The notes beneath the pieces were generated by a model that saw only the letters and a program-made list of their open reading frames with translations, did not search any database and was not told the DNA's origin. Positions 24,400 through 32,993 of a DNA stretch of 64,000 nucleotides are shown piece after piece (positions within the stretch are counted from its first letter, which is position 1; each line of letters begins with the position of its first letter). Source of the DNA: Paludibaculum fermentans (lineage in GTDB: Bacteria > Acidobacteriota > Terriglobia > Bryobacterales > Bryobacteraceae). Both the position numbers and the translations under genes were made by a program. The DNA lies in contig NZ_CP063849.1 of the NCBI RefSeq assembly GCF_015277775.1, positions 9,005,501 to 9,069,500 of the forward strand, written 5' to 3'.

Positions 24400-24513
24400 G
24401 TGTCGGATTTTCCTTCCTGCTCATGAGACGCGGCCGCCGCGCGGATGGGGTCTCCCGGAGACTGGGTATTTCCGTCACCGACGTTCAGGGATGGGGCGTA
24501 AGCGAAAGAAAAA

Positions 24514-25164
24514 TCAGGAAATGACGCCCTTGCGGACGGCGTACAGGATGAGTTCGGGCATGCTCTTGAGGTTGAGCTTCTTCATCAGGTTGGCGCGGTG
24601 GGTCTCGACGGTGTAGACGCTGAGATTCAACAGGTTGGCGACGTCCTTGCTCGACTTGCCTTCGGCGACCAACTGGAGGATCTCGCGTTCGCGGGGGGAG
24701 AGAAGTTCGTAGGAGTCCTCGGCGCCGGTTTTGCGAAGTTTGCGGAGGTAGTCCTCCAGCAGAACCTGGCTGACGGCGGGACTGAAGAACGATTTGCCCT
24801 CGCGGACGGCTACGATGGCCTGGACGAGGTCCGCTTCGGCGGAGTCCTTGAGCAGGTAGCCGCGGGCGCCGGCCTTGAGAGCCCGGAGGACGTACGACTC
24901 GTCGGAGTGCATGCTGAGCATGACTACCGCCGTCTCCGGTAGCTGCTCAGTGATCTGGCGGGCGGCCTCGATGCCATTGAGTTCCGGCATGCCGATGTCC
25001 AGGACGGCCACGTCCGGCTTGAGTTCCGTGGCCAGCGCCACGGCCTGGCGGCCATCGCCGGCTTCGCCCACGACCCGGAACTCCGGCTGCTGCTCGACGA
25101 GCAGGCGCAGCCCGGACCGCATGAGTTTGTGATCGTCGGCGAGGAGGACACGGATGCTAGGCAT
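24514..25164 (-). CDS. NarL/FixJ-family response regulator
   Basis: 216 residues. The receiver domain has the acidic pocket (LLADDHK) and the phosphoacceptor Asp in VAVLDIGMPELNG near residue 56, with the conserved Lys in YLLKDSAEAD. The C-terminal LuxR-type helix-turn-helix is SPREREILQLVAEGKSSKDV followed by NLSVYTVETHRANLMKKL. It lies 5 nt after the histidine kinase and forms with it a two-component system. The targets are unknown; the HtrA protease gene next downstream is a plausible candidate only by proximity. Confidence 0.95.
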   Translation of the reverse strand: MPSIRVLLADDHKLMRSGLRLLVEQQPEFRVVGEAGDGRQAVALATELKPDVAVLDIGMPELNGIEAARQITEQLPETAVVMLSMHSDESYVLRALKAGARGYLLKDSAEADLVQAIVAVREGKSFFSPAVSQVLLEDYLRKLRKTGAEDSYELLSPREREILQLVAEGKSSKDVANLLNLSVYTVETHRANLMKKLNLKSMPELILYAVRKGVIS

Positions 25165-25169
25165 CGCCG

Positions 25170-26504
25170 TTAGTTTACCGGGTTCGCGCCGGCGGCAGGC
25201 TGGGTCCAGGGCAGTTCCGCACGCAGGGTGGTGGCCCCGCCGGGCGCCGACTGGATGGAGAGCGAGCCGCCGAGCCGCTTGACGCGCTCGTCCATGCCGA
25301 GAATGCCCATGCCGCGCGTGGTTTTGGGGTCGAAGCCGCGGCCGTCGTCCGTGACCGTCAGCTCGAATTTGTTGTCACGGTAGTGCAGGGTGACGGTGGC
25401 CTGGCGTGCCGAAGCGTGGCGGGCGGCATTGTTCAAGGCCTCCTGGACGACGCGGTAGATGCAGGTCTTCTGGTCGTCGGGGATGTCCTCCGGGATGTCG
25501 TCGGCGTGGACCTCCACCTCCATCTCGCCGTGGCGCGAGACCTCGCGGGCCTGCCATTCCAGGGCCGGAACGAGGCCGAGGTCGTCGAGCATGGAGGGGC
25601 GCAGCAGCAGGGCGATATTGCGGACGGACTGGAGCGTGCGTTCGGCCACCGACTTGATGTGGGCGACGTAGCCGCGCGCCTGTTCGTCTTCCTGGGGCAC
25701 GAGCGACGCAAGGCGTCCGGCATCGACCAGCAGGGCTCCCAGGGACTGGCCGACTTCATCGTGCAGTTCGCGCGAAATGGAGCGGCGCTCCTCCTCGTGG
25801 GCCTGAACCAGGCGGGAGGAGAGCTGGCCGAGTTCGAACGACCGTTCGTCCACCTCGCGCTCGAGGCGCACGATGTAGAGGAAGCTGCCGGCGGCGAGCA
25901 GGAGGCCCGAGAGCAGGGTGATGAGCAGCAGCAGGCGCAGGCGGCCCTGCAGGGTGTCGAAGCGGGCCAGGAGGCGGTAGCCCGACTCCTCCAGCATGCG
26001 GCGGTTGACGCGGCTGATCTCCTCGGAGATCTCGAGAATCTGAACCTTGCCGGCCATGATCATGCTGCCGGTGGCGAGCGGCGGCAGGTCGCTGCGTCCG
26101 ATGAAACTGCGGGCCATGGCCTGGTGCTGGAGCAGGGTGGTATGGAGGAGCTCAATCAGATTCTGCTCTTCGACCGGGCCGTCGTTCGGATAGTGGCTGA
26201 GCGCGCCTTCGACGGCTGCGAAGAGGCGGACGAACTCCCGCTCCCTGCGCGGATCGTCCCAGCCATTCTCGGCAATGCAGCGATCGAGGCCCTGCCAGTA
26301 TTCCAGGAGGCTGCCGCGGAGTTGGGTGAGCGTGGCGTTGCGGATCAGAAATGCCCGGCGCGCCTGCTGCTCCTCGTCGTGCAGGCGGCTGAGGACGCCC
26401 AAGCCGTCGAGGCCGGAGAAGAGCAGCAGTCCCAGCAGGCCGCTGAAGCTGACCAGGAGAATTGCCCGCAGTTTCTGGACGGAGGACGATCTGGCGCTAT
26501 CCAT
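25170..26504 (-). CDS. NarX-type sensor histidine kinase
   Basis: 444 residues. Two membrane segments (about 12-32 and 190-213) bracket an extracytoplasmic helical sensor of ~155 residues. The HisKA_3 dimerisation helix contains the phosphorylated His in ISRELHDEVGQSLGALL (about 248), and the HATPase domain has the N-box VVQEALNNAARHA, G1 TDDGRGFDP and G2 GMGILGMDERV. It phosphorylates the adjacent response regulator. The signal is unknown; the sensor resembles chemoreceptor-like four-helix bundles. It is first in its operon, 87 nt after the carbonic anhydrase gene. Confidence 0.94.
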   Translation of the reverse strand: MDSARSSSVQKLRAILLVSFSGLLGLLLFSGLDGLGVLSRLHDEEQQARRAFLIRNATLTQLRGSLLEYWQGLDRCIAENGWDDPRREREFVRLFAAVEGALSHYPNDGPVEEQNLIELLHTTLLQHQAMARSFIGRSDLPPLATGSMIMAGKVQILEISEEISRVNRRMLEESGYRLLARFDTLQGRLRLLLLITLLSGLLLAAGSFLYIVRLEREVDERSFELGQLSSRLVQAHEEERRSISRELHDEVGQSLGALLVDAGRLASLVPQEDEQARGYVAHIKSVAERTLQSVRNIALLLRPSMLDDLGLVPALEWQAREVSRHGEMEVEVHADDIPEDIPDDQKTCIYRVVQEALNNAARHASARQATVTLHYRDNKFELTVTDDGRGFDPKTTRGMGILGMDERVKRLGGSLSIQSAPGGATTLRAELPWTQPAAGANPVN

Positions 26505-26591
26505 TTGGGCTCAAGCAAGGGCGGTACAAATACAACCGGCCCTGCGATCGATTATCTCGCAGGGCCGGTGAGGGGATGGGATTGGCGCGGG

Positions 26592-27248
26592 TTAGTGATC
26601 GTCGCCCTGAGGGGCGTCGCCGTAGTCGTACTCGTAGACCCCCTCCATCGGCGAACCGGGCTCCATCTGGGCGATGGCCTTGAGGTAGCCGGTGCGGACG
26701 TCATAGACCCAGCCATGGATGACGGGCCGGTGCTCCGCTTTCCAGGCGCGCTGCACGATGGACGTCTCCGCGACGTGCAGGACCTGCTCGGCGACGTTCA
26801 GCTCCACCATGCGGTCGTAGCGCTGCTGGAAGTCGCCGATGGTGTCGAGCTCGCGTTTGTTGATGCGGTAAACGTCCTTGATGTGACGCAGCCATTTGTT
26901 GATGAGGCCGAGATCCTGCCGCGTCATGGCGTTCTTGACGCCGCCGCAGTTGTAGTGGCCGCACACGATGATGTGGCGGATCTTCAGATACTCTACGGCA
27001 TACTGCAGGACGCTCAGCACGTTCAGGTCAGTGTGAATGACCATGTTGGCGATGTTGCGGTGGACGAAGAGCTCGCCCGGCGCCGAACCGGTGATGTCCT
27101 CGGCGGGCACGCGCGAGTCAGAGCAGCCAATCCAGAGGAATTCCGGTGTTTGTACGGTAGCCGTGGCGTCGAAGTAGTCAGGCCGGATGTTCAGCTTGTC
27201 TTCGACCCATGCCTTGTTGGCGAGCAGCAGTTTCTTGTAAGACTCCAT
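26592..27248 (-). CDS. Beta-class carbonic anhydrase
   Basis: 218 residues, the usual length of bacterial beta-CAs. Zinc ligands and the active-site Asp-Arg pair are in [14 protein letters not shown], and the second ligand pair in [12 protein letters not shown]. It interconverts CO2 and bicarbonate in the cytoplasm. It lies 46 nt downstream of the SulP gene on the same strand, so transporter and enzyme appear to form a bicarbonate acquisition or exchange unit. Confidence 0.95.
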   Translation of the reverse strand: MESYKKLLLANKAWVEDKLNIRPDYFDATATVQTPEFLWIGCSDSRVPAEDITGSAPGELFVHRNIANMVIHTDLNVLSVLQYAVEYLKIRHIIVCGHYNCGGVKNAMTRQDLGLINKWLRHIKDVYRINKRELDTIGDFQQRYDRMVELNVAEQVLHVAETSIVQRAWKAEHRPVIHGWVYDVRTGYLKAIAQMEPGSPMEGVYEYDYGDAPQGDDH

Positions 27249-27294
27249 CGTTGGTAGTTCCTTTTCGGGCTTTCCAATTCTTTCGGGGGTTTCC

Positions 27295-28851
27295 CTAGCG
27301 GGCAGAGGCGAAATTGCGGTACTCGATGTCGATGTTCTTGAAGGACGCCGACTTCTGGAAATCGGAGACTACTTCGAAGATGTCACGATCGATATAGATG
27401 GCGCGAGTGGCATCGATCTGGAGGGTGGCGCCGTCCGGGATGGAACGCAGCAGGTTCTTCAGTTCCGCCTTGTTCACGAAGGTGGTGTCCTTGGTGAAGC
27501 GGATGAGATACCAGTTGTCCTGCTTCACCAGCACGAACGCCTTGTGGTGGTTGGAGTGAATGACGAAGAACAGCCCAAAGGCCATGCCGATGAGGACGCC
27601 CTTCAGCAGGTCTGTGAAGACGATCGCCATTACGGTGACGATGAACGGGATGAACTGGGCGTAGCCAGCGGCGAACTGAGCTTTGTAGAGGTCGATCTTG
27701 GTGAGTTTGTAGCCGACGGCGAGAAGGATGGCGGCCAGGGCGCAGAGTGGGGTGAGGTTCAGCAGGGCGGGGATGAACATCGCGGAGACGAGCAGCAGGA
27801 TGCCGTGCGTAAAGGACGAGATCCAGGTGCGGGCTCCGGAGTAGACGTTGGCGGAGGTGCGGACTACCACGGAGGTAACCGGCAGCCCGCCGATCAGGCC
27901 TGAGACGATGTTCCCCGCGCCTTGAGCGAAAAGCTCCCGATTGGGGGGAGAGATTCGCTTGTATGGGTCCAGTTTGTCGCCAGCCTCGAGGGAGAGGAGC
28001 GATTCGAGGGAGCCGACCACGGCGAGCGTGGCGGCCGTCATGATGGCCTGTGGATTCGCCAGGATCGCGAAGTTGGGGAACGTGAACTGTTGGGCGAACT
28101 CGGTGATGGAGGCGGAGACCGGAAGCGATACGAGATGCGCTTTGTCGGTGAGTTCCAGGAACGGGAAGAACGCGTGAAACAGTTGGTTCATGCCGATGCC
28201 AGTGGCGACCACGAGCAGCGGCGCGGGAATGAACGCCAGGAACTTCGGCCCGCTGGCGGCCACCTGATCCCAAAAGAGGAGGATGAGCAGGCAGAGGCCT
28301 GTGATCAGCAACGCGCCGGGCGAGCACGACAGCACGGCTTCGAGAATGTCGGTGAGCGTGTTGGACGTGCCTTTCTCGAGAAACGAGAAGCTGCCTTCGT
28401 AGTCGGCGTCACGGCCGAGGGCGTGCGGGATCTGCTTGAGGATGATCACCAGGCCGATGGCGGCCAGCATGCCCTTGATGACCGAGAGGGGCACATAATC
28501 GCCGAACGAGCCTGCCCGCAGCAGGGAGAAGATGATCTGAAAGCCGCCGGCCAGAACGACGGTGGCCAGGAAGTTCTGAAAGCTGCCCAGAGCGGTAATC
28601 GCCGTGGCCACGATGACGGTCAATCCGGCTGCAGGGCCGGAGACGCTCACCTGTGAGCCGGAGGCGACGGATACGACGATTCCGCCGACGATTCCGGCGA
28701 TGATGCCGGAGAACAGCGGAGCGCCGGAGGCAAGGGCGATGCCCAGGCAAAGTGGTAAGGCAACCAGAAAGACGACCGTCCCCGCGGGGCCGTCGAATCG
28801 AAACAAGTTGCCTGAAGTCGGTTGGAGTGTGATTCCTGTGTTTGCTTTCAT
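27295..28851 (-). CDS. SulP-family anion (probably bicarbonate) transporter
   Basis: 518 residues with about 12 membrane segments. The SulP signature region is near the N-terminus ([26 protein letters not shown]), and a C-terminal STAS-like domain is visible from about 425 ([35 protein letters not shown]). SulP proteins carry sulfate, bicarbonate or dicarboxylates; co-orientation and close spacing with carbonic anhydrase favour bicarbonate. No sulfate assimilation gene is adjacent. A divergent AT-rich promoter region separates it from the RNase III-like gene. Confidence 0.93.
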   Translation of the reverse strand: MKANTGITLQPTSGNLFRFDGPAGTVVFLVALPLCLGIALASGAPLFSGIIAGIVGGIVVSVASGSQVSVSGPAAGLTVIVATAITALGSFQNFLATVVLAGGFQIIFSLLRAGSFGDYVPLSVIKGMLAAIGLVIILKQIPHALGRDADYEGSFSFLEKGTSNTLTDILEAVLSCSPGALLITGLCLLILLFWDQVAASGPKFLAFIPAPLLVVATGIGMNQLFHAFFPFLELTDKAHLVSLPVSASITEFAQQFTFPNFAILANPQAIMTAATLAVVGSLESLLSLEAGDKLDPYKRISPPNRELFAQGAGNIVSGLIGGLPVTSVVVRTSANVYSGARTWISSFTHGILLLVSAMFIPALLNLTPLCALAAILLAVGYKLTKIDLYKAQFAAGYAQFIPFIVTVMAIVFTDLLKGVLIGMAFGLFFVIHSNHHKAFVLVKQDNWYLIRFTKDTTFVNKAELKNLLRSIPDGATLQIDATRAIYIDRDIFEVVSDFQKSASFKNIDIEYRNFASAR

Positions 28852-28949
28852 CGGGCCAAATTGTATCGAAGGATAGGATCGTTGGATCCCAGGTGTGGAT
28901 AGCCGAAGTATAGCCGATCCTGCGGATTTCTGTATAGTTAATAAATTTT

Positions 28950-28955
28950 TAGAAT
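28950..28955 (+). promoter_or_regulatory. Possible -10 (TAGAAT) of the RNase III-like gene
   Basis: TAGAAT follows a markedly AT-rich stretch (28931-28950) in the divergent SulP/RNase III-like spacer and lies 20 bp before the chosen ATG. A convincing -35 is lacking. Confidence 0.3.
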
Positions 28956-28975
28956 CAACTTCCTGTCGGCCGGGT

Positions 28976-29338
28976 ATGGCAAGATCAGGATTCGTGCCCA
29001 GAGACGATAAACGCAGACATGTACTTAGAGATGCGTGGGTAGGCGATGCGGTTCTATGCCTTTACGCACGGGAGCTGATTTTACGTGAGGGCGGCGAGGT
29101 AGACGGCGCCTGGTACACCCGGATGACCTCCAACCAGTTCCTGGGGCAGTTGGGCGAGCCCAGCGAGGTGGAGGCGCGCATCGGCCGGGCTTACCAGGGC
29201 GGCGGATTGGCGGGCGCCTTTGCCTGGATGGACGAGAACCTGTTGCCGCTCTACCGGCGGCAGGAGGCGAAGCGCATGAAGGCGAGCGGTCTGCTGCCGC
29301 GCAACCCTCCGGTTAAGAATGGTTTGCCGTCAAAATGA
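28976..29338 (+). CDS. RNase III-domain protein resembling Mini-III (MrnC)
   Basis: 120 residues from ATG 28976; an upstream ATG at 28895 would add 27 residues without conserved features. The motif DAWVGDAVLCLYARELI (from residue 19) parallels the 'AYLGDAVYELYVR' signature of Mini-ribonuclease III, with the metal-binding Asp24; VEARIGRAYQGGG contains the second acidic residue, Glu66. As in Mini-III, a stand-alone RNase III domain is present with no dsRNA-binding domain. Mini-III trims 23S rRNA ends in Firmicutes; here an rRNA-processing role is inference. The protein is more diverged than typical MrnC and no cysS linkage of the Bacillus type is present. Confidence 0.65.
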   Translation: MARSGFVPRDDKRRHVLRDAWVGDAVLCLYARELILREGGEVDGAWYTRMTSNQFLGQLGEPSEVEARIGRAYQGGGLAGAFAWMDENLLPLYRRQEAKRMKASGLLPRNPPVKNGLPSK

Positions 29339-29512
29339 GGCGGTGGGCGCCAGCAGGAAGCTGCAGACCAGGAAGAAGGTGGCGGTCACGACGGCAAGAA
29401 CCGCCAGTTGGGTGTTCCTGGACGCATCGGGGCGCCGGACGCTGAATCCCAAATAGGCCGCGAAAACGGCCACCAGCACCAGGCACAAGAGAGAATCGCC
29501 GGGGATCTTCAT
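29330..29512 (-). CDS. Small two-helix membrane protein
   Basis: 60 residues with two predicted membrane segments (LLCLVLVAVFAAYLGFSV and LAVLAVVTATFFLVCSFLL) joined by a short basic loop. Its end overlaps the convergent RNase III-like gene by 9 nt. No family was recognised. The clear hydrophobic pattern supports coding; expression is unproven. Confidence 0.5.
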   Translation of the reverse strand: MKIPGDSLLCLVLVAVFAAYLGFSVRRPDASRNTQLAVLAVVTATFFLVCSFLLAPTASF

Positions 29513-29660
29513 ACAGCCTGATTCTGCTCCGAAGCGCCTGAAGAGGTCCTAAGGAAGAGATCAGAAATTCGTAAAGCCCGGCGATGGGGCACGAATTCCC
29601 GAGACAATCGACGCCCACCTGCCGGATAATCGAAAAGGAAGCAGCCGCTTCCGGGTTGCC

Positions 29661-30044
29661 GTGAAGAAACGCGACACAGCTATGGTGGTGAGATTCGTCC
29701 AGGCGGCGTTGTTTGCCGCGTTCCTGGGCGGAGCGAGCTTGAGCGTCGCGCCGGCGTTCGCTCCGGAAGGACTGCAGGACAGCCTGCTGGCCGCGATCCG
29801 GGGCAGTTGCCGGCCCGCCGAAGGTTCATCTTCCTTCCACAACCCGCAGCGGCAGGAACTCAGGCTGGAGCGGTCACGCTCGACCGCGGCACAGCCGTTT
29901 GCGGCGGGCCTGCCGACCCGGCGAGCGGATCACACTCCACTGCCGGAGAATGCCGGCGCCTGCGGCCACTTCCAGTCCAATCGCCTGCTGGGCGGCCTGT
30001 TCACGACGCGCCCGGCGCGTGCGCCCCCCTCCTTCCTCTCCTAG
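29661..30044 (+). CDS. Hypothetical small secreted or anchored protein
   Basis: 127 residues from GTG 29661 (alternative ATG 29682). An N-terminal hydrophobic segment (FVQAALFAAFLGGASLSVAPAFA) resembles a signal peptide; the rest is Arg/Pro/Ser-rich and low in predicted structure. It lies 106 nt before secDF. The coding status is uncertain because composition outside the leader is close to what random high-GC sequence gives. Confidence 0.4.
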   Translation: MKKRDTAMVVRFVQAALFAAFLGGASLSVAPAFAPEGLQDSLLAAIRGSCRPAEGSSSFHNPQRQELRLERSRSTAAQPFAAGLPTRRADHTPLPENAGACGHFQSNRLLGGLFTTRPARAPPSFLS

Positions 30045-30150
30045 CCATTTGCGGAGTGCGCGCTGACCACCCGAGGTGGGCCAGTGCCGAGACCGCTTGT
30101 TTTCCGATCCAGTTTCGAAACAGGGGAGCTGTGTCTCCCAAGGAGAGAGT

Positions 30151-32964
30151 ATGCCCAGTCGATTGCGCTGGAAATGGATTGTGATTTTTGCCGTGGTACT
30201 GGCCTGCCTGACGGGTGTCGCCGGCCTGCCCACGTCGATGGAGCAGTTGACCGCCAACTGGCACAAGAGTATGCGTTTGGGGCTCGACCTGAAGGGCGGC
30301 AGCCACATTGTTCTCCAGATTCAGGTGCAGGACGCCTTCAAAGCGGAGGCCGATCTACTCATTGAGCGGCTGAACGAACGGCTGCAGAAAGAACAACTGC
30401 CGTACGGTTCGATTGAACGGAACGAGCCGGGTTCGATTGAGACGGCGGAGAGCATTCAGGTGGATGTCCGTGGCGTGCCGTCCGAGCGCTCCAGCGATTT
30501 CCGCCGGGTAGCGGCCGACGTCCTCGGATCCGAGTGGGTCCTGACGCCGGTGAACTCCGATACGTACCGCGTGAACATCCGCAAGGAAGCGGCGATTCAA
30601 CTGCGGCAGGACACGCTGGCCCGCAGCATCAACACGATTGAGAAGAAGATCAACGGGTTGGGTGTGGCGGAATCGAGCGTCCAGCAGAGGGGCGGCAGCG
30701 GCGGAGAGACGGAGATCCTGGTGCAGTTGCCGGGTGTCGACGATCCGGCGCGTGTGAAGGGGATTCTGCAGACTTCGGCGCTGCTGGAACTGTGCGAAGT
30801 GAAGGGCGGACCGTTCGCTTCGCGGGAGGCGGCCATCAGCCAGCATGGCGGGGTGATGCCGCTGAATTCCAAGCTGGTTCGCAGCACGACGCGAGCCGGG
30901 GTGGGCAACGAGCCCGCCTGGTATCTGCTTTCGCGGTCGCCTGTGATCACGGGACGGGACCTGCGGGACGCCAAGCCCATGCCGGGTGAGAATCCGGGGC
31001 AATGGGACACAAGCTTTGTCCTGACGCAGGACGCCGCACAGCGATTCCATCGCTTCACCAGCGCGAACATCGGGAAGAATTTGGCGATTGTGCTGGACAA
31101 CTCGGTGATCAGCGCTCCGCGGATCGATTCCGCCATTTCGGACCAGGGCCGCATCATGGGCGCGGCGGATCAGCAGACGGCGTCGGACCTCGCGTTGAAT
31201 CTGCGGTCGGGCTCACTGCCCGCGGGCGCGAAGGTGATTGAAGAGCGGACGGTTGGACCATCGCTGGGCGCGGATTCGATCCGGCGCGGCATCCTGGCGG
31301 GGCTTGTCGGCCTGGCGCTGGTGGTGGCGTCGATGGTGGCGTACTACCGCGGCGCCGGAGTGAACTCAGTGATCGCGCTGATGCTGAACACGCTGATGAC
31401 CGTGGCCGCGCTCAGCTACATCGACGCGACCTGGACCTTGCCGGGCATCGCCGGACTTGTGCTTTCGATCGGCATGGCGGTGGATTCCAATGTGTTGATC
31501 TTCGAACGCATCAAGGAGGAGATGCGGGGCGGCAAGATCGTCCCGGCGGCCATTGCAGCCGGGTTTGACCGGGCCCTGACGATCATCATCGACACGCACG
31601 TGACGACGGTGGTGGCCAGCGCGTTCCTGTTCCTCTTCGGGACCGGGCCGGTGCGCGGCTTCGCCGTCACCCTGGTGATTGGCCTGATCGCGAATCTGTT
31701 CACCGCGGTGTTTGTCTCCCGCGCCATCTTCGACCTGAAGGTGTGGCGCAACCCGCGGCTGAGCAGCCTGAGCATCGGCAAGGAGATGTTCGAGCAGCCG
31801 AAGATTGATTTCCTGTCCAAGCGGGCGCTGACGCTGGGGCTCTCGGTGCTGGCGATTGTGATCAGCATTGGCAGCCTGGTGATCAAGGGCGGACCGAACT
31901 ATGGACTGGATTTCCGCGGCGGGTCGCTCATCAGTGTGAAGTTTGATGGAAAGCCCTCGCTGGACCAACTGCGGGGCTACCTCACGGCCCGTTTGCCGGG
32001 CGCGGTGAGCCTGCAGGAATCGCAGGGGACCAGCGAAGTCCTCATCGGGACCGAACTGGCCGATGAATCGCAGTTGGAGAAGACGCGGCTGATCGTCGAG
32101 CAGACCCTGCGTGAGAAGTACGGCCTGGCGAACGGCAAGTTGGATCTGAACACGGCCAACGTTGGCGCGCTGGACGAGACACTGTCGAAGGCGCTGCCGG
32201 AAGCGGGGGTGGGCCTCAACGACCAGGAGCGGCACGACCTGGCGAAGCGGATCACCGACTTCCGCGACAAGGTGCACAGCGGCCTGATCGGCAACATGGA
32301 CGAACTGTCGAAGGTGGCGGGCGTCGATGGAAAGGTGCTGACTGCCCTGAAACAGGAGACCGGCCTGGGCCACTTCAACATCCGCTCGGCGGAGATAGTG
32401 GGTCCGAAGGCGGGGGCGCACCTGCGGCAGCAGGCGTTGATGGCGACACTTTGTGCTTTGGGCGGGATGCTGATCTACGTGGCATTCCGCTTTGAGTGGA
32501 TCTCCGGCGCGGCGGCGGTGATCGCGACGATCCATGACATTGTCATCACGCTGGGTCTGTTCTCGCTCACCAACCGCGAGATCGACCTGAACATCATTGC
32601 CGCGCTGCTGACGTTGATCGGCTATTCGATGAACGACAAGATTGTCGTCTTCGACCGGGTACGCGAGAACATGCAGCACGGGGTGCGGGGGCGTTCGTTC
32701 CTCGCGCTGGTGAACGAGTCGATCAACCAGACGTTGAGCCGTACCCTGTTGACGGCGGGCCCGACGCTGCTGGCGTGTCTCTCGTTGTATTTCCTAGGCG
32801 GCGAGGTGCTGAACGGCATCGCGTTTGCCTTGTTCGCGGGCGTGGTTGTGGGCACGTACTCGTCGATCTTCGTGGCGAGTGCGCTGCTGGTGATGTGGCA
32901 CTCACGGAAGAATGCCTCGGCGCCGCCGGCCGTGCGCACTGGTGAGGTGCTGGCCGCCAAGTAG
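30151..32964 (+). CDS. secDF: Fused protein-export membrane protein SecDF (second copy)
   Basis: 937 residues from ATG 30151, which has AGGAGA 6-10 nt upstream; the frame is open further upstream but without a ribosome site. The SecD half carries LGLDLKGGSHIVLQI, the P1 domain, and IAGLVLSIGMAVDSNVLIFE in TM4; the SecF half carries YGLDFRGGSLISVKF and LIGYSMNDKIVVFDRVRE. With about 12 membrane helices it uses the proton gradient to pull exported proteins from SecYEG. A helix-hairpin-helix-like insert sits at about 666-737 of the SecF half. The split secD-secF pair at 48374-51238 is a paralog; this copy is not linked to yajC. Confidence 0.95.
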   Translation: MPSRLRWKWIVIFAVVLACLTGVAGLPTSMEQLTANWHKSMRLGLDLKGGSHIVLQIQVQDAFKAEADLLIERLNERLQKEQLPYGSIERNEPGSIETAESIQVDVRGVPSERSSDFRRVAADVLGSEWVLTPVNSDTYRVNIRKEAAIQLRQDTLARSINTIEKKINGLGVAESSVQQRGGSGGETEILVQLPGVDDPARVKGILQTSALLELCEVKGGPFASREAAISQHGGVMPLNSKLVRSTTRAGVGNEPAWYLLSRSPVITGRDLRDAKPMPGENPGQWDTSFVLTQDAAQRFHRFTSANIGKNLAIVLDNSVISAPRIDSAISDQGRIMGAADQQTASDLALNLRSGSLPAGAKVIEERTVGPSLGADSIRRGILAGLVGLALVVASMVAYYRGAGVNSVIALMLNTLMTVAALSYIDATWTLPGIAGLVLSIGMAVDSNVLIFERIKEEMRGGKIVPAAIAAGFDRALTIIIDTHVTTVVASAFLFLFGTGPVRGFAVTLVIGLIANLFTAVFVSRAIFDLKVWRNPRLSSLSIGKEMFEQPKIDFLSKRALTLGLSVLAIVISIGSLVIKGGPNYGLDFRGGSLISVKFDGKPSLDQLRGYLTARLPGAVSLQESQGTSEVLIGTELADESQLEKTRLIVEQTLREKYGLANGKLDLNTANVGALDETLSKALPEAGVGLNDQERHDLAKRITDFRDKVHSGLIGNMDELSKVAGVDGKVLTALKQETGLGHFNIRSAEIVGPKAGAHLRQQALMATLCALGGMLIYVAFRFEWISGAAAVIATIHDIVITLGLFSLTNREIDLNIIAALLTLIGYSMNDKIVVFDRVRENMQHGVRGRSFLALVNESINQTLSRTLLTAGPTLLACLSLYFLGGEVLNGIAFALFAGVVVGTYSSIFVASALLVMWHSRKNASAPPAVRTGEVLAAK

Positions 32965-32993
32965 TCTGGGCGGCTATTCGGATCCGGGCAGTC

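Noticed and set aside
25383-27257. Plus-strand open frame opposite the kinase and carbonic anhydrase genes
   Set aside because: Crosses two real minus-strand genes and their spacer; no motif.
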